This document shows, in pieces, positions 32,699 to 41,838 of a stretch of 47,305 nt of DNA. The position numbers and the translations under genes were made by a program. Origin of the DNA: Candidatus Edwardsiibacteriota bacterium. Its GTDB lineage: Bacteria > Edwardsbacteria > AC1 > EtOH8. The stretch covers positions 1 to 47,305 of the forward strand of contig JAGVNJ010000063.1 in the NCBI GenBank assembly GCA_020053305.1. The letters are read 5' to 3'. The notes below the pieces were generated by a model. It saw only the letters and a program-made list of their open reading frames with translations, searched no databases and was not told the DNA's origin. The stretch's first letter is position 1; the number at the start of each line of letters is the position of its first letter.

Positions 32699-33208
32699 AT
32701 GAAAAAAGCAATCCTATTGATGGTGCCGGCCCTGATGCTGGCGGCCAGCGCCATGGCCCAATGCCCCGGCGGGGGAGAGAAGAACATCCGGATAGAGAAG
32801 CGCATCGAGAAGGGCGGTCCCGGAATGGAGCACGAAGGCCGCGGCCAGTGGTGGGAGAATCCGGAGCTGGCCAAGGAGATCGGGCTGAGCGATGAGCAGA
32901 TCAAAAAGATCGACGCCATGGCCACCGCCCACCGCAAGGAGATGATCAAAACCGAGGCCGACCTGAAGATCGCCAATATGGACTTGCAGGACCTGTTTGA
33001 TGAAGCGGGGAACGAAGGGGTCGTCAGAAAGAAGGCGGCCGAGGTATCCAAACTTCAGGAGAAGATGTACAACTCCCGCATCGAGCACCGCCTGGCCATG
33101 AACAAAGTGCTGACCGCCGAACAGCAGAAGAAGATGAAGTCCATGAAGCACCGGCAAATGAAGAAGGTCGTCATCGACAAGGACTGCGACGGCTGCGGCA
33201 ACAAATAA
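32699..33208 (+). CDS. periplasmic Spy/CpxP-like protein with C-terminal Cys motif
   Basis: The 169-residue protein has a signal peptide (~1-20, ending AMA), a charged Gly-rich segment and a helical core with EIGLSDEQIKKIDAMATAHR (~59-78) typical of Spy/ZraP/LTxxQ proteins. VLTAEQQKKMKSM (~138-150) is a second such turn. The end, DKDCDGCGNK, holds a CxxC pair that may bind metal. A good Shine-Dalgarno (aaggag) and a terminator (33225-33254) frame it. Likely role: envelope or metal stress protection. Confidence 0.7.
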   Translation: MKKAILLMVPALMLAASAMAQCPGGGEKNIRIEKRIEKGGPGMEHEGRGQWWENPELAKEIGLSDEQIKKIDAMATAHRKEMIKTEADLKIANMDLQDLFDEAGNEGVVRKKAAEVSKLQEKMYNSRIEHRLAMNKVLTAEQQKKMKSMKHRQMKKVVIDKDCDGCGNK

Positions 33209-33224
33209 AATTCACCCGGTTTAC

Positions 33225-33254
33225 AAATGGGATGCCAAGGCATCCCATTTTTTT
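33225..33254 (+). terminator. rho-independent terminator overlapping the next promoter
   Basis: A 12-bp perfect stem (aaatgggatgcc / ggcatcccattt) with a two-base spacer runs into seven T. The TTGACA of the next gene begins 2 bases later at 33256. Confidence 0.9.
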
Positions 33255-33255
33255 A

Positions 33256-33284
33256 TTGACAGCCGCTGCGGGTTGTGATATTCT
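33256..33284 (+). promoter_or_regulatory. sigma-70-type promoter of the sigma-54 activator gene, predicted leaderless
   Basis: TTGACA (33256-33261), a 17-bp spacer and TATTCT (33279-33284) end 8 bases before ATG 33293, so the leader would be 0-2 bases long. Confidence 0.65.
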
Positions 33285-33292
33285 GTTATCCT

Positions 33293-35545
33293 ATGAAACG
33301 CAAATGGTTAAAATACGAACGGGAGACCCGTTTGACCGGGTTCCTGCTGGTGATGATTTTGTCGGTGGTGAACCTGGCTTCCATTTTAATGTTCAACCAT
33401 TCGGTCCGGCAGTATCGCCGGCAGATGGAGGGGCATTTGGCGGCCTCCGCCCGGCTGGCAGCGGAAAACTACCGGGAAAACACCGGCCTTCCCGCGGACA
33501 GCATCGAGGCCAAGTGGTCGGCTCTGGCAAGCATCTCCGGCATCAGCGCCATCGGCCTGGCCGACAGCAACGGCCGGTGGGTGGCGGCCAGCAACCGGTA
33601 TTTACTGGAAGCCTACCTTTTTCCGGCCGTGACCGACACCGAACAGGCGGCCAGTTGGGGGAAATTAACCCCCGGCAGAATGGCCTACGACCCCAGCCAG
33701 GACTACGGATTTGTCAACTATTCCCTCAGGGAGGGCTTGGCGGGAAACGTCCTGGTTTTGCTGGCCCCGGCCGGTTCGCTGCCTTCGCTGGAATCCGGCG
33801 CCAGGATGCAAAATATCTGGTCGGCCGTAATATTTCTGGCAGTATTGATCGGACTGTTTCTGTATCTGCGGCTGATATTCAATCCATTCCGAAGCATGGC
33901 CCGGCTGGCCCGGGATAATTCCGGGGGAGAGATCCCTTGCGGCTCCGATGTCGAGCTGGTGATGGATAGCTATCAAAGCATGATTACCGAACTGAGGCAG
34001 AAGGGGCGGGACCTGAACGAACTGTATGCCAAGGAGCGGGTGAGGGCCGACGATCTGGAACAGTTCAGCCGGCAGATATTGGACAGCGTGGACAAGGGGA
34101 TAATCAGTATTGACACTGCCGGGAAGGTGCTGGCCTGCAACCCTGCGGCCCGGGACATCTTCGGCCTCGCCGCCATTGAATCCTGCGCCGAAATATTCAG
34201 CCGGGAGGAACTGGAGGCCGTCGGCCGGGGCGCTAGATTGATGACCAAGGAACTGGAAAATCCCTCCGGCCGGGCCAGAACCATCCAGGTGGAGATCAGC
34301 GACCTGAAGAATTCCGGCGGCCAGAGGATGGGAAATAACCTGGTGGTGTCGGACATCACCGACATCAAGAGGATGGAGGAACTGGAGGATATCTCCGAAA
34401 AATCGGCCCTGCTGGAAAACGCCTCCCGGAGCCTGCTGGCCAGGGTAAAGCCGGGCCTGCAGGAGATAAAACAATCCTTGGAAAATTTCCCCGGCGAAAC
34501 TGTCGGTCTGCAGTTGGAAAAGCTGGAGAGACTGATAGCCGAGTACGGCCAGTATTTCAGTTATCGGGACCAAATAAGCGATCAGCCCGGATCGCCGGAT
34601 ATCGTCTTCGCCTCCCCGGCCATGCAGGAAGTTTTGAACCTGGCGGGCAAAGTGGCGCCGGCCGACAGCACGGTGCTGATCACCGGAGACAGCGGCACCG
34701 GAAAGGAGCTGATCGCCAGGGAGATCCACCGGCTGAGCCCCCGGGCGGAAAAACCTTTTGTCACCATCAACTGTGCGGCCCTGCCGGAAAATCTTCTGGA
34801 GTCGGAACTGTTCGGCCATGTCAAGGGCGCCTTTACCGGCGCCGGCCGCGATAAACCCGGCCTTTTTAGGGTGGCCGAGGGCGGCAGTTTCTTTTTGGAC
34901 GAGATCGGGGAACTTCCCCTGGGCCTTCAGGCCAAGATCCTGCGGGCCATCCAGGAGAAGGATATCACACCGGTGGGCGGCATCAAGAGCCTAAAGATCG
35001 ACATCCGGCTGATCGCCGCCAGCAATCAGAACCTGGAAAAGATGGCGGCCCAGGGAAAATTCCGCCAGGATCTTTTCTACCGGCTGAACGTTTTTCCCAT
35101 CAACCTGGCGCCCCTTTCCCAACGGCCGGAGGATATCGAGCCGCTGGTCTATCATTTTATGAAAAAGCACAGCCTAAAAAACAAGAAGAAAATCGAATCC
35201 ATCGAGGCCGGGGCGCTGGCGGCCATGAAGAAGCATTGCTGGCCGGGCAACATCAGGGAACTGGAGAACGCCATCGAAAGAGCCACGCTGGTCGCCCGGA
35301 GTCGAAAGATAAAACTGGAGGATCTGAACATCGTACTGCCGGCCGATGACGAAATTGAAGTAAGCGATGGAGGCGGTGGGTTGATGGCCGTCTCGGCCAA
35401 GGCGGCGGCCAAGGCCGAAGCCGAATTGATCGAAAAGATACTGGCCCAGACCGGCGGCAATAAAAGCCAGGCCGCCCGCCGGCTGCAGATAAGCTACCGG
35501 GTGATGTTGAAGAAGATCAAGGATTACGGCCTGGATAAAGCTTAA
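33293..35545 (+). CDS. membrane-bound sigma-54-dependent transcriptional activator with PAS domain
   Basis: Start at ATG 33293 ([17 protein letters not shown]); a GTG 18 bases up lies inside the promoter. 750 residues. Order: helix ~16-36, extracytoplasmic sensor domain ~37-170, helix ~173-195, linker, PAS domain ~255-355 ([20 protein letters not shown]), AAA+ sigma-54 interaction domain ~436-665 with Walker [15 protein letters not shown] at 512-517 and Walker B-like FFLDEIGEL, and a C-terminal Fis-type helix-turn-helix ([14 protein letters not shown]). There is no histidine kinase or receiver domain, so sensing and activation are in one membrane protein. A sigma-54 promoter lies downstream at 36308 before pilin genes, a likely target. 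Confidence 0.9.
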   Translation: MKRKWLKYERETRLTGFLLVMILSVVNLASILMFNHSVRQYRRQMEGHLAASARLAAENYRENTGLPADSIEAKWSALASISGISAIGLADSNGRWVAASNRYLLEAYLFPAVTDTEQAASWGKLTPGRMAYDPSQDYGFVNYSLREGLAGNVLVLLAPAGSLPSLESGARMQNIWSAVIFLAVLIGLFLYLRLIFNPFRSMARLARDNSGGEIPCGSDVELVMDSYQSMITELRQKGRDLNELYAKERVRADDLEQFSRQILDSVDKGIISIDTAGKVLACNPAARDIFGLAAIESCAEIFSREELEAVGRGARLMTKELENPSGRARTIQVEISDLKNSGGQRMGNNLVVSDITDIKRMEELEDISEKSALLENASRSLLARVKPGLQEIKQSLENFPGETVGLQLEKLERLIAEYGQYFSYRDQISDQPGSPDIVFASPAMQEVLNLAGKVAPADSTVLITGDSGTGKELIAREIHRLSPRAEKPFVTINCAALPENLLESELFGHVKGAFTGAGRDKPGLFRVAEGGSFFLDEIGELPLGLQAKILRAIQEKDITPVGGIKSLKIDIRLIAASNQNLEKMAAQGKFRQDLFYRLNVFPINLAPLSQRPEDIEPLVYHFMKKHSLKNKKKIESIEAGALAAMKKHCWPGNIRELENAIERATLVARSRKIKLEDLNIVLPADDEIEVSDGGGGLMAVSAKAAAKAEAELIEKILAQTGGNKSQAARRLQISYRVMLKKIKDYGLDKA

Positions 35546-35843
35546 CTTAACTGTGGCAAAAAAAACAGTCGGGTCATTCAGCAGGGCGGCTTGCCCGACA
35601 AGCCGAAGAATCCAGGTTCTTTCCTTACTTTCTCTTGTGACCAAGAGAAAGTAACAAAGAGAAGTCCTGGGGGCGGTCGAGCTGATGTTCATTGACCCCG
35701 AAAACAAAATACCAGGATCTGTTAACTGTGGTATGTCTTTTATCCGATGTCCGATGCCGCCGACCGCCCCCATACCCCGGCCGATCATTTTGGTTTGCCC
35801 AAAATAACCGGCTTGGGTTGGCCGTTCGATAGCATTGTTGCTT

Positions 35844-35944
35844 GTCACCCTGAGAACGCTACCCGCCAGGCAAGTTGAACGGGTGGCAATATTCAATGAT
35901 CACACATTCAGCCAGTCAGGCAAGGCGGCCTTCTCAGTGTGACA
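35844..35944. repeat. intergenic palindromic repeat cluster, further copy
   Basis: gtcaccctgag...gttgaacgggtg (35844-35887) and tcacacattca...tcagtgtgaca (35900-35944) repeat the two words seen between cinA and thpR at 8249-8344. Confidence 0.65.
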
Positions 35945-36197
35945 GGCTTTTATTATTTCAACTTTCGACTTTGAACTTGCATCTATCGTGAAGGGGAAAT
36001 TGAACAACGCCTATTATTAAATGGGGTTATAATAAAGGAAACATGTTGTAATACAAAAGGTTAAGGCTCTATTAGTTATTGATTGATCGTTATAGGTTTT
36101 TAGGAAAAACGGCGATCTGCCGGAAAGGGCAAAATATAATGACGCAGGCGTGGTAAATTTGCCAAAGTTCAGGCTTAAGGTTAGTACCGGGGGGTTC

Positions 36198-36223
36198 ATA
36201 TTGTTACTTTTGGGTAACAATAT
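36198..36223. promoter_or_regulatory. perfect palindrome, likely upstream activator site for the sigma-54 promoter
   Basis: atattgttac (36198-36207), a 6-bp spacer and gtaacaatat (36214-36223) form a perfect inverted repeat. Its centre is about 124 bp upstream of the predicted transcription start, the usual distance for enhancer-binding proteins. Confidence 0.6.
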
Positions 36224-36307
36224 CGAGGCATCAAGTGAAATTGCCGGTCAGACAGTATTATCCATAGTGTCATGCTACCCAGCCTGTTAAGCGATTGGCA
36301 AAGGGAA

Positions 36308-36323
36308 TGGCATTAATATTGCT
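36308..36323 (+). promoter_or_regulatory. sigma-54 promoter of the minor pilin genes
   Basis: TGGCATTAATATTGCT has GG at 36309-36310 and GC at 36321-36322, the exact -24/-12 spacing of TGGCAC-N5-TTGCA promoters. Transcription should start about 36334, just before the GGTGGAGG Shine-Dalgarno of the first pilin gene. Confidence 0.8.
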
Positions 36324-36350
36324 TATTAATATATGGTGGAGGATGGAAAA

Positions 36351-36800
36351 ATGAAAAAGAATGGTTTCTCTCTGATCGAGCTGATGACCGTAATCATCAT
36401 CATAGGCATATTAGTTGGCTTGACTGTTCCCAGCATAGTGCGGAACGTGCCCCAAAGGAAACAGAAGGATGCCCGCAGCCAGTTGTTCGGCGAACTGCAC
36501 CTGATACGCCAAATGGCCATGGGCCAGGACCTTTTTTATTGCCTGGATGTCATCAACAGCACCCAGTACCGGGTATTTGTCGATAACAGCCTGGCGCCCA
36601 ACGGCTCTTATGACAGCGGGGAGCGGGTGCTCAGAACCGTACGGCTGCCATCCGGGATAACTTTCTCCAACACCACTTTTACGGTCGGCTTCCGGCCCAC
36701 CGGAGTGCTGATAAACACCAGCATCAACGCCCTGGCCATCCAGAATACCGCCGGCGCCCGGGATACCATCTACATCATGCAGTCGGGCAGCATATTTTAA
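36351..36800 (+). CDS. type IV minor pilin, GspH/FimT family
   Basis: The ATG at 36351 follows a GGAGG; an in-frame ATG at 36333 coincides with the transcription start. 149 residues. The class III signal KKNGFSLIELMTVIIIIGIL has the prepilin peptidase site G/FSLIE after Gly5, with Glu at +5. Residues ~25-149 form the head, with the GspH/FimT-like stretch ARSQLFGELHLIRQMA. It is exported and built into a pilus or pseudopilus. First gene of a four-pilin operon. Confidence 0.85.
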   Translation: MKKNGFSLIELMTVIIIIGILVGLTVPSIVRNVPQRKQKDARSQLFGELHLIRQMAMGQDLFYCLDVINSTQYRVFVDNSLAPNGSYDSGERVLRTVRLPSGITFSNTTFTVGFRPTGVLINTSINALAIQNTAGARDTIYIMQSGSIF

Positions 36801-36823
36801 TTTCTTAGGGAGGTTCGGAAACC

Positions 36824-37189
36824 ATGAACAAGCACGGCCTGTCACTTGTAGAATTGATGGTCTCCATCACCATACTGGCCATCGTCCTGCTGGGCATAGC
36901 GGCGCTTTTCCCAAGGGGGCTTGGTTATACCACCCAGTCCCGGCTGCTGGCCCAGGCCAACAATCTGGTCCTGCAGAAGTCGGAGGAGTTCGAGAGGATG
37001 CCCTCCGATCACGCCGACCTGGTTTTGGGGGCCCGCCAGGAGACCATCGGCAGGTTCACCCGCAGATGGGAGATCACCAACGTTAATACCGATGCCAGGA
37101 TCAGACGGGCTGTCATCGCGGTTACCTGGGTGGCCAGCGGTGCCACAATGGACAGCGTCGGTACCACGGTCTTTCTTTACAAACCCTAA
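36824..37189 (+). CDS. type IV minor pilin, PilV/GspI-like
   Basis: The 121-residue protein starts MNKHGLSLVELMVSITILAI: the prepilin site is G/LSLVE after Gly5. AALFPRGLGYTTQSRLLAQANNL-type sequence and a small C-terminal beta region follow. Similar to PilV. It is second in the operon, 23 bases after the GspH-like gene, with an aggag Shine-Dalgarno. Confidence 0.8.
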   Translation: MNKHGLSLVELMVSITILAIVLLGIAALFPRGLGYTTQSRLLAQANNLVLQKSEEFERMPSDHADLVLGARQETIGRFTRRWEITNVNTDARIRRAVIAVTWVASGATMDSVGTTVFLYKP

Positions 37190-37212
37190 ATTTTTAAATG
37201 CAGAGGTGCGCC

Positions 37213-40200
37213 ATGAACAGAAAAGGGTTTTCCTTGGTAGAACTGATGGTGGCAGTGACAGTGCTGGGCCTTGTGATGACAGCCGTGGTAGCATTGTTGA
37301 TAAACAGCGACAAGGCCAAGCGCAAGAACGAAATGCTGATCGAGGCCCAACAGCAGGGTTCGGCGGCCATGGAGATGCTGGTTCGGGACATCCGCTCCGC
37401 CGGCTACGGGGTGGCCACCATTAACGATCAGCCGATCATAGCTTTTGCCACACCGTTCGAGATCATATTCAACACCAATCTCAACCCCTTTCCTGATAAC
37501 CAGGGGCTGAGCCAGCCCCGGGCCTACGACCCGGGCATACCCCCCCTGTGCCCCAACTACACCATCGGCAGCACTTTCACCGGAGGGGCCGAGACCTACC
37601 GCTACACCTTCGACTCCAACCACGACGGAGCCATCGCGGCTGGCGACCGCAGCGACGATGCGGTGGAGCTGAAAACCCGCAATCCCGACGATTATGTGCT
37701 GATCCGCCAGACCTACGGCCGGATGGACGACAATACCAACAATGTCTATCCCAGCCGGAACTTCAACATCGCTCTGGTGAGGGGCCCGGCGGCGGCCGAC
37801 GACCAGGACATCATCCCCATGTTCCAGTATTGGTACCGGGATGTTATCAGCAATACCATCCGGCTGTGGGGCGACACCAACCAGGACAGCGTGCTGACCG
37901 GGGCCGAGCGGCTGTTCGCAAACCCGCCCCAGAACATTCTGACGGCCATCGAGATGATAACCATCACCGTCACCACCGAGACCCGGTCTCCGGTGGACGG
38001 CAACCGGTACCGCCGGGTGGTGGTGTCCACCACCACCAACCTGGCCAACGTGCCCAATACCAAGGCCAAATACGCCATCACCGGCAAGCTTAGGGAACAG
38101 GGTTCGGGCACCGGCATCTCCGGCGGCAAGGTCTATCTTAGCACCGGCTCCATTCAGACCTCCACCGGTACGGGGGATTATACCTTTGCGGTGGAGAACG
38201 GCGATTACATAGTGAGCCCGGAAAAATTTATAACCAGCGGCAGCTACTTTTATGTCCTGAAGAACCCCCAGGATTCCGCGGTGACGGTGGCCGACGCCAA
38301 TGCGCCCAATGTGGATTTTCGCTACCTGGGCATAGCCAGCGGCGACATCAGCCGGATAGGGGGCAAGGTTTATGTTGACACTATCCCTCCCATCGGCATG
38401 GCCGTCACACCTCCGGGGCCCACCACCGGCGAGCGGGGGATAGTCGGGGTGGTGGTGGCGGTGAAGGGAAAGCCGACCGACGCCGAATCCACCATTCTGA
38501 ACATCAGCACCACCACCGATGCCAACGGCGACTACCAGTTTACCCTGCCCCGGGGCATCTATACAATTACCCAGATAGATTCCACCGGCTATTATTCCAC
38601 CACCCCCAATGTCGTGGTGGATTCCCTGCCGGCCGGGACCACCCATCAGGTGAACTTCGGGGACTCCCGCACCGGCATGGGCACCATCAACATCAAGGTG
38701 TGGAATAACACCGACAAGGACAGCACCCTGGATGCCGGGGAGGTGGGGCTGGGCAACGTCTTCTGCATGGTGACCAACACCAACAAAGGCGACCTGGCGG
38801 GATCCGGGCGGACCGACGCCAGCGGGGTGCTGACCATCAACCTGCCGGGCGACTCTTTATATACCGTGATAGAGATCGACCCCGACTCCATGATCTCCAC
38901 CTGCGCCCTGATCAAAGCCATGGGATCCTCCAGCTGGAGCGTCGCCAAGAAGCTCAACCAGATAGACAGTCTTTTTGTGCCCAAGGATTCCACCCGTTAT
39001 GTGATGTTCGGCGACGTGGTGGGCTATGTGGCCATAGCCCTGGGGCAGACCGAACGGGTGCTGTCCATGATCCTGCCGGACCTGAAGGAAAACCGTGATC
39101 CTCCGGGGGACAAAGACAATCCATTATCCTATTCGGCCGACGCCGATATCGTGCTGGGAACGGTCAATACCACCGGGGCGGTATCCAACCTGCTGGTATG
39201 GTATAACCGCTATCAGGACGCCGCCACCCAGGCCAGCTCATTGTTCCCCACGGCCTTCGATTTCTCGTATAATCTCAACTACGACATCACCGCCCTGGCC
39301 GGCGGCAATCTGAACGCCGATCTTCCCAGCACCACCGACGACGTCATCTGCGGGCTCAAGGAGAACGTAGGGGCTTTTAATATCTCGGTGGGATTCACCC
39401 ATGATGGGGGGACCGGCAATGCTTTTCATGACAAGGGTTTGATGAGAAGCGGCACCATCCGCACCTATGCCACCACCACGGCGGTGGCCGCCACCTCGGT
39501 AACGGCGCTGGGCACCGGCAACCTCACCAATTCGAATCGTTTGGATTTTGCCGTCGGCACCAAGGTCGCCAACAACCAGGGGAGGGTGGAGATCTGGAAG
39601 AACCGGGGCGGGGGTCCCCCCACCTTTGGCTCGACTGCTGCGGCCGGCACCCCGGATACGGTGATCACAACCGCCGACGGAGCAACCCTTCTGGGCGAGG
39701 TCCGGGCCATGATCCTGATGGACGTGGTGGACAGCACCGGCAGTTTGGGAAGCGACCTGCCCAACAATTACCAGGACCTGATAATAGCCACCAAGACCGG
39801 CAGTTTCCCCAGCTACACCGGACAATTAGTCATCTACCGCCGGGCCGGGTTCAACAGGCGCTTCGTCCATCATGTCACCTACAACATCAGCGACGGATAC
39901 ATAAACGCGCTGGGGTCCTACCGCTCACGGGGCGCCGCCTTTCCCAACGACATCATCTGCGGCTTAAGGACCAACGGGTCCACCTCGGACGATTACAAGG
40001 GCCGGCTGTCCCTGTGGTACAACAACGGCAACGGCAGCTTCGGCTCGTCCGGAGCGCCCAATGTCTCCCGGGTGCCCGAGGGCGAGGTGCTGTGCCTGAC
40101 CGCCAACCAGCTTAACATAGACACCGACATAGACGTGGCGGTGGGGCTCAAATTCGGCGAATATACCGGCGGCACCCGCTTCTATTACAACACCGCCGGC

Positions 40201-40377
40201 GACCTGGCCCTGGCCGGCTCGGATCCCTCCGGCGGAAAGTTCACCGGCGAGGTGGTCACCATCCGGTCGCGGGCTCTCCGGCCCTATACCACCAAGATCG
40301 ACGTGGCGGCCGGCGAGCGGTTCCTGTCGGGCGGCCTAGGCTACGGAAGAGTGGTCATCTATCATCATAAATATTAA
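37213..40377 (+). CDS. giant PilW-like minor pilin fused to B-type repeats and a repeat-rich C-terminal adhesin region
   Basis: Start at ATG 37213 (MNRKGFSLVELMVAVTVLG) with an agaggtg upstream; ATG 37198 lacks a Shine-Dalgarno. 1054 residues. The N-terminal prepilin part (cleavage after Gly5) and the PilW-like region (~1-300, MLVRDIRSAGYGV) are followed by Cna/SdrD B-like domains (~300-610: TTDANGDYQFTLPRGIYT, then VWNNTDKDSTLDAGEVGLG). Residues ~640-1054 contain at least five imperfect repeats that pair a D-x-(I/V)-x-x-G-strand with an aromatic strand (DFAVGTK...VEIWKNRGG; DIICGLR...LSLWYNNGN; DVAVGLK...RFYYNTAG). They suggest an FG-GAP/VCBS-like propeller. PilW proteins are normally ~300 residues. 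Confidence 0.8.
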   Translation: MNRKGFSLVELMVAVTVLGLVMTAVVALLINSDKAKRKNEMLIEAQQQGSAAMEMLVRDIRSAGYGVATINDQPIIAFATPFEIIFNTNLNPFPDNQGLSQPRAYDPGIPPLCPNYTIGSTFTGGAETYRYTFDSNHDGAIAAGDRSDDAVELKTRNPDDYVLIRQTYGRMDDNTNNVYPSRNFNIALVRGPAAADDQDIIPMFQYWYRDVISNTIRLWGDTNQDSVLTGAERLFANPPQNILTAIEMITITVTTETRSPVDGNRYRRVVVSTTTNLANVPNTKAKYAITGKLREQGSGTGISGGKVYLSTGSIQTSTGTGDYTFAVENGDYIVSPEKFITSGSYFYVLKNPQDSAVTVADANAPNVDFRYLGIASGDISRIGGKVYVDTIPPIGMAVTPPGPTTGERGIVGVVVAVKGKPTDAESTILNISTTTDANGDYQFTLPRGIYTITQIDSTGYYSTTPNVVVDSLPAGTTHQVNFGDSRTGMGTINIKVWNNTDKDSTLDAGEVGLGNVFCMVTNTNKGDLAGSGRTDASGVLTINLPGDSLYTVIEIDPDSMISTCALIKAMGSSSWSVAKKLNQIDSLFVPKDSTRYVMFGDVVGYVAIALGQTERVLSMILPDLKENRDPPGDKDNPLSYSADADIVLGTVNTTGAVSNLLVWYNRYQDAATQASSLFPTAFDFSYNLNYDITALAGGNLNADLPSTTDDVICGLKENVGAFNISVGFTHDGGTGNAFHDKGLMRSGTIRTYATTTAVAATSVTALGTGNLTNSNRLDFAVGTKVANNQGRVEIWKNRGGGPPTFGSTAAAGTPDTVITTADGATLLGEVRAMILMDVVDSTGSLGSDLPNNYQDLIIATKTGSFPSYTGQLVIYRRAGFNRRFVHHVTYNISDGYINALGSYRSRGAAFPNDIICGLRTNGSTSDDYKGRLSLWYNNGNGSFGSSGAPNVSRVPEGEVLCLTANQLNIDTDIDVAVGLKFGEYTGGTRFYYNTAGDLALAGSDPSGGKFTGEVVTIRSRALRPYTTKIDVAAGERFLSGGLGYGRVVIYHHKY

Positions 40378-40391
40378 AGAGGATAAAAGCC

Positions 40392-41756
40392 ATGAAACGG
40401 ATAAACAATCAAAAGGGGGTGGCCCTGGCGCTGTCGCTGATGATCATCCTGGTGCTGTCGGTAATGGCCAGCGGGCTGATGTTCAACATCATCAACGAAA
40501 AAACCATCACCGCCCACCGGATGCGCAGTTCCCAGTCCCTGGTGCTGGCCAAGGCCGGCACCGCGGAGGCCATCGCCAGGCTGTCGCTGCTGCCCGGCCA
40601 TATTTATGGCATCGTCCAGGATATCCCCAACAACGTTTTTAATCCCGAGTGGCGCTGTTACATCACCCTGGACGCCCCTCCCAATGACCCCAGCGGAACC
40701 ACGCCCTATATCTACAAACAGACCCTGCAGACCGGGACCTCTCTGCAGTACAGCACCAATTTCGGCGCTTTGGGCGACAGCTTCTCCACCCTGCAGATAC
40801 GCTACAAGCGGATAGACCTGAACGGCGACAATGTTATCACCAACAACGAGGTGTATTATTACGATTACAAGCGGGAGGTGGTGGTGCTGGGCAAGGCGTC
40901 CCCCTGCCCGAACGACGCCTACCCGGTATGGGAGATCATCTCCACCGGGCGGGTGGGCACCTCCCGCCGGACCATGGTGACCGAGGTCAGCGTGCCCAAA
41001 TTCACCGCCCGGACCAGGGCCGGCCTGAGCTCCAAGGCTCCGGTTGTCGGGCACGGCAATGCCGATGTCTGCGGGCACGACCATCCCCAGACCACTCCGT
41101 ATAATCTGACTCCGCCCAACTGTTTTATCACCACCACCGCCCTGCCGCACGGCTGGCATGTGGCGGCCGACGAGGTCCACGGCCTGGCGGCCAACAGTTA
41201 TGCCAATCTCGCCCCCAATGCCAGCTGCACCAAGGCCGGCTGCGTGCCCGGCATCGAGTCCGATTCCATCATCACCGATATCGGGGCCAATAAAAAATCC
41301 TGGGGCAACCCCGATTATTATGAAAAATCCCAAAGGCCCATCTATAAGATATGGGAGATCCTGGGGATGGACTCGGCCGCCTGCTGGAACCTGCCCTGGG
41401 GCAACAATATGTACCCGGTCATGGGACTGGTGCGGGTGGGGACTCCCGGCTCCACCACCATGTATGCCGGGGGCGGCTCCGGACTGCAGCATGACGGCAT
41501 CCTGTGGGTCAGGGGAGACCTGCATTCCGCCTCAAACATATCCTTCAAGGGCCTGATCTACATCGAGGGCAATTATAAGTCCGGCGGCACCACCTGGGTG
41601 CTGGGCGGGATAGTGGTGCGTGGCACCACCGAAACCTGGATCACCGGCAGCATCGATGTGCTATACTCCAGCCAGACCCTGGCCCGGGTGGCCCGGCTGG
41701 CCAATGCCGCCGGGATGGTGGTGCTGAGCCAACGGGAGGTGGACCAGAAATATTGA
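40392..41756 (+). CDS. PilX-like pilus assembly protein
   Basis: The 454-residue protein starts KRINNQKGVALALSLMIILVLS, the N-terminal helix typical of PilX proteins, which have a Gly before a hydrophobic helix. RSSQSLVLAKAGTAEAIARL (~44-64) is the usual PilX-type continuation. The long C-terminal part is Gly/Tyr/Asn-rich, with beta-like strands near the end (GILWVRGDLHSASNISFKGL). It closes the minor-pilin operon, followed by a terminator. No PilY1, major pilin or pilus ATPase gene is in the window. Confidence 0.78.
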   Translation: MKRINNQKGVALALSLMIILVLSVMASGLMFNIINEKTITAHRMRSSQSLVLAKAGTAEAIARLSLLPGHIYGIVQDIPNNVFNPEWRCYITLDAPPNDPSGTTPYIYKQTLQTGTSLQYSTNFGALGDSFSTLQIRYKRIDLNGDNVITNNEVYYYDYKREVVVLGKASPCPNDAYPVWEIISTGRVGTSRRTMVTEVSVPKFTARTRAGLSSKAPVVGHGNADVCGHDHPQTTPYNLTPPNCFITTTALPHGWHVAADEVHGLAANSYANLAPNASCTKAGCVPGIESDSIITDIGANKKSWGNPDYYEKSQRPIYKIWEILGMDSAACWNLPWGNNMYPVMGLVRVGTPGSTTMYAGGGSGLQHDGILWVRGDLHSASNISFKGLIYIEGNYKSGGTTWVLGGIVVRGTTETWITGSIDVLYSSQTLARVARLANAAGMVVLSQREVDQKY

Positions 41757-41772
41757 TCCGAATCAATGGCAG

Positions 41773-41807
41773 GGTGATTTCCATTCAGATGGAAATCACC
41801 TTTTTTT
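41773..41807 (+). terminator. rho-independent terminator of the pilin operon
   Basis: A 12-bp perfect stem (ggtgatttccat / atggaaatcacc) with a tcag loop, followed by seven T. Confidence 0.92.
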
Positions 41808-41809
41808 AT

Positions 41810-41838
41810 TTGACTTTTTATTGATACTGTCTTATACT
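41810..41838 (+). promoter_or_regulatory. sigma-70-type promoter
   Basis: TTGACT (41810-41815), a 17-bp spacer and TATACT (41833-41838). It overlaps the T-run of the preceding terminator. The next gene starts 420 bp downstream at 42261, so a long leader or an unrecognised small RNA is possible. Confidence 0.6.

Larger units (their letters stand above)
35546..36307. other. long intergenic region with repeats and a likely activator-binding palindrome
   Basis: About 760 bp with no convincing gene. It holds an inverted repeat TTACTTTCTCTTG / CAAGAGAAAGTAA (35625-35637, 35642-35654) and a wide inverted repeat tgggggcggtcg / cgaccgccccca (35668-35679, 35761-35772). It also has intergenic repeat words at 35844-35944, a palindrome ttgtaatacaa at 36046-36056 and the 26-bp palindrome at 36198-36223. 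Confidence 0.7.

Noticed and set aside
37186-38646. 486-codon minus-strand open frame
   Set aside because: It is the antisense shadow of the giant pilin gene. The plus-strand frame has a pilin signal and domain structure.
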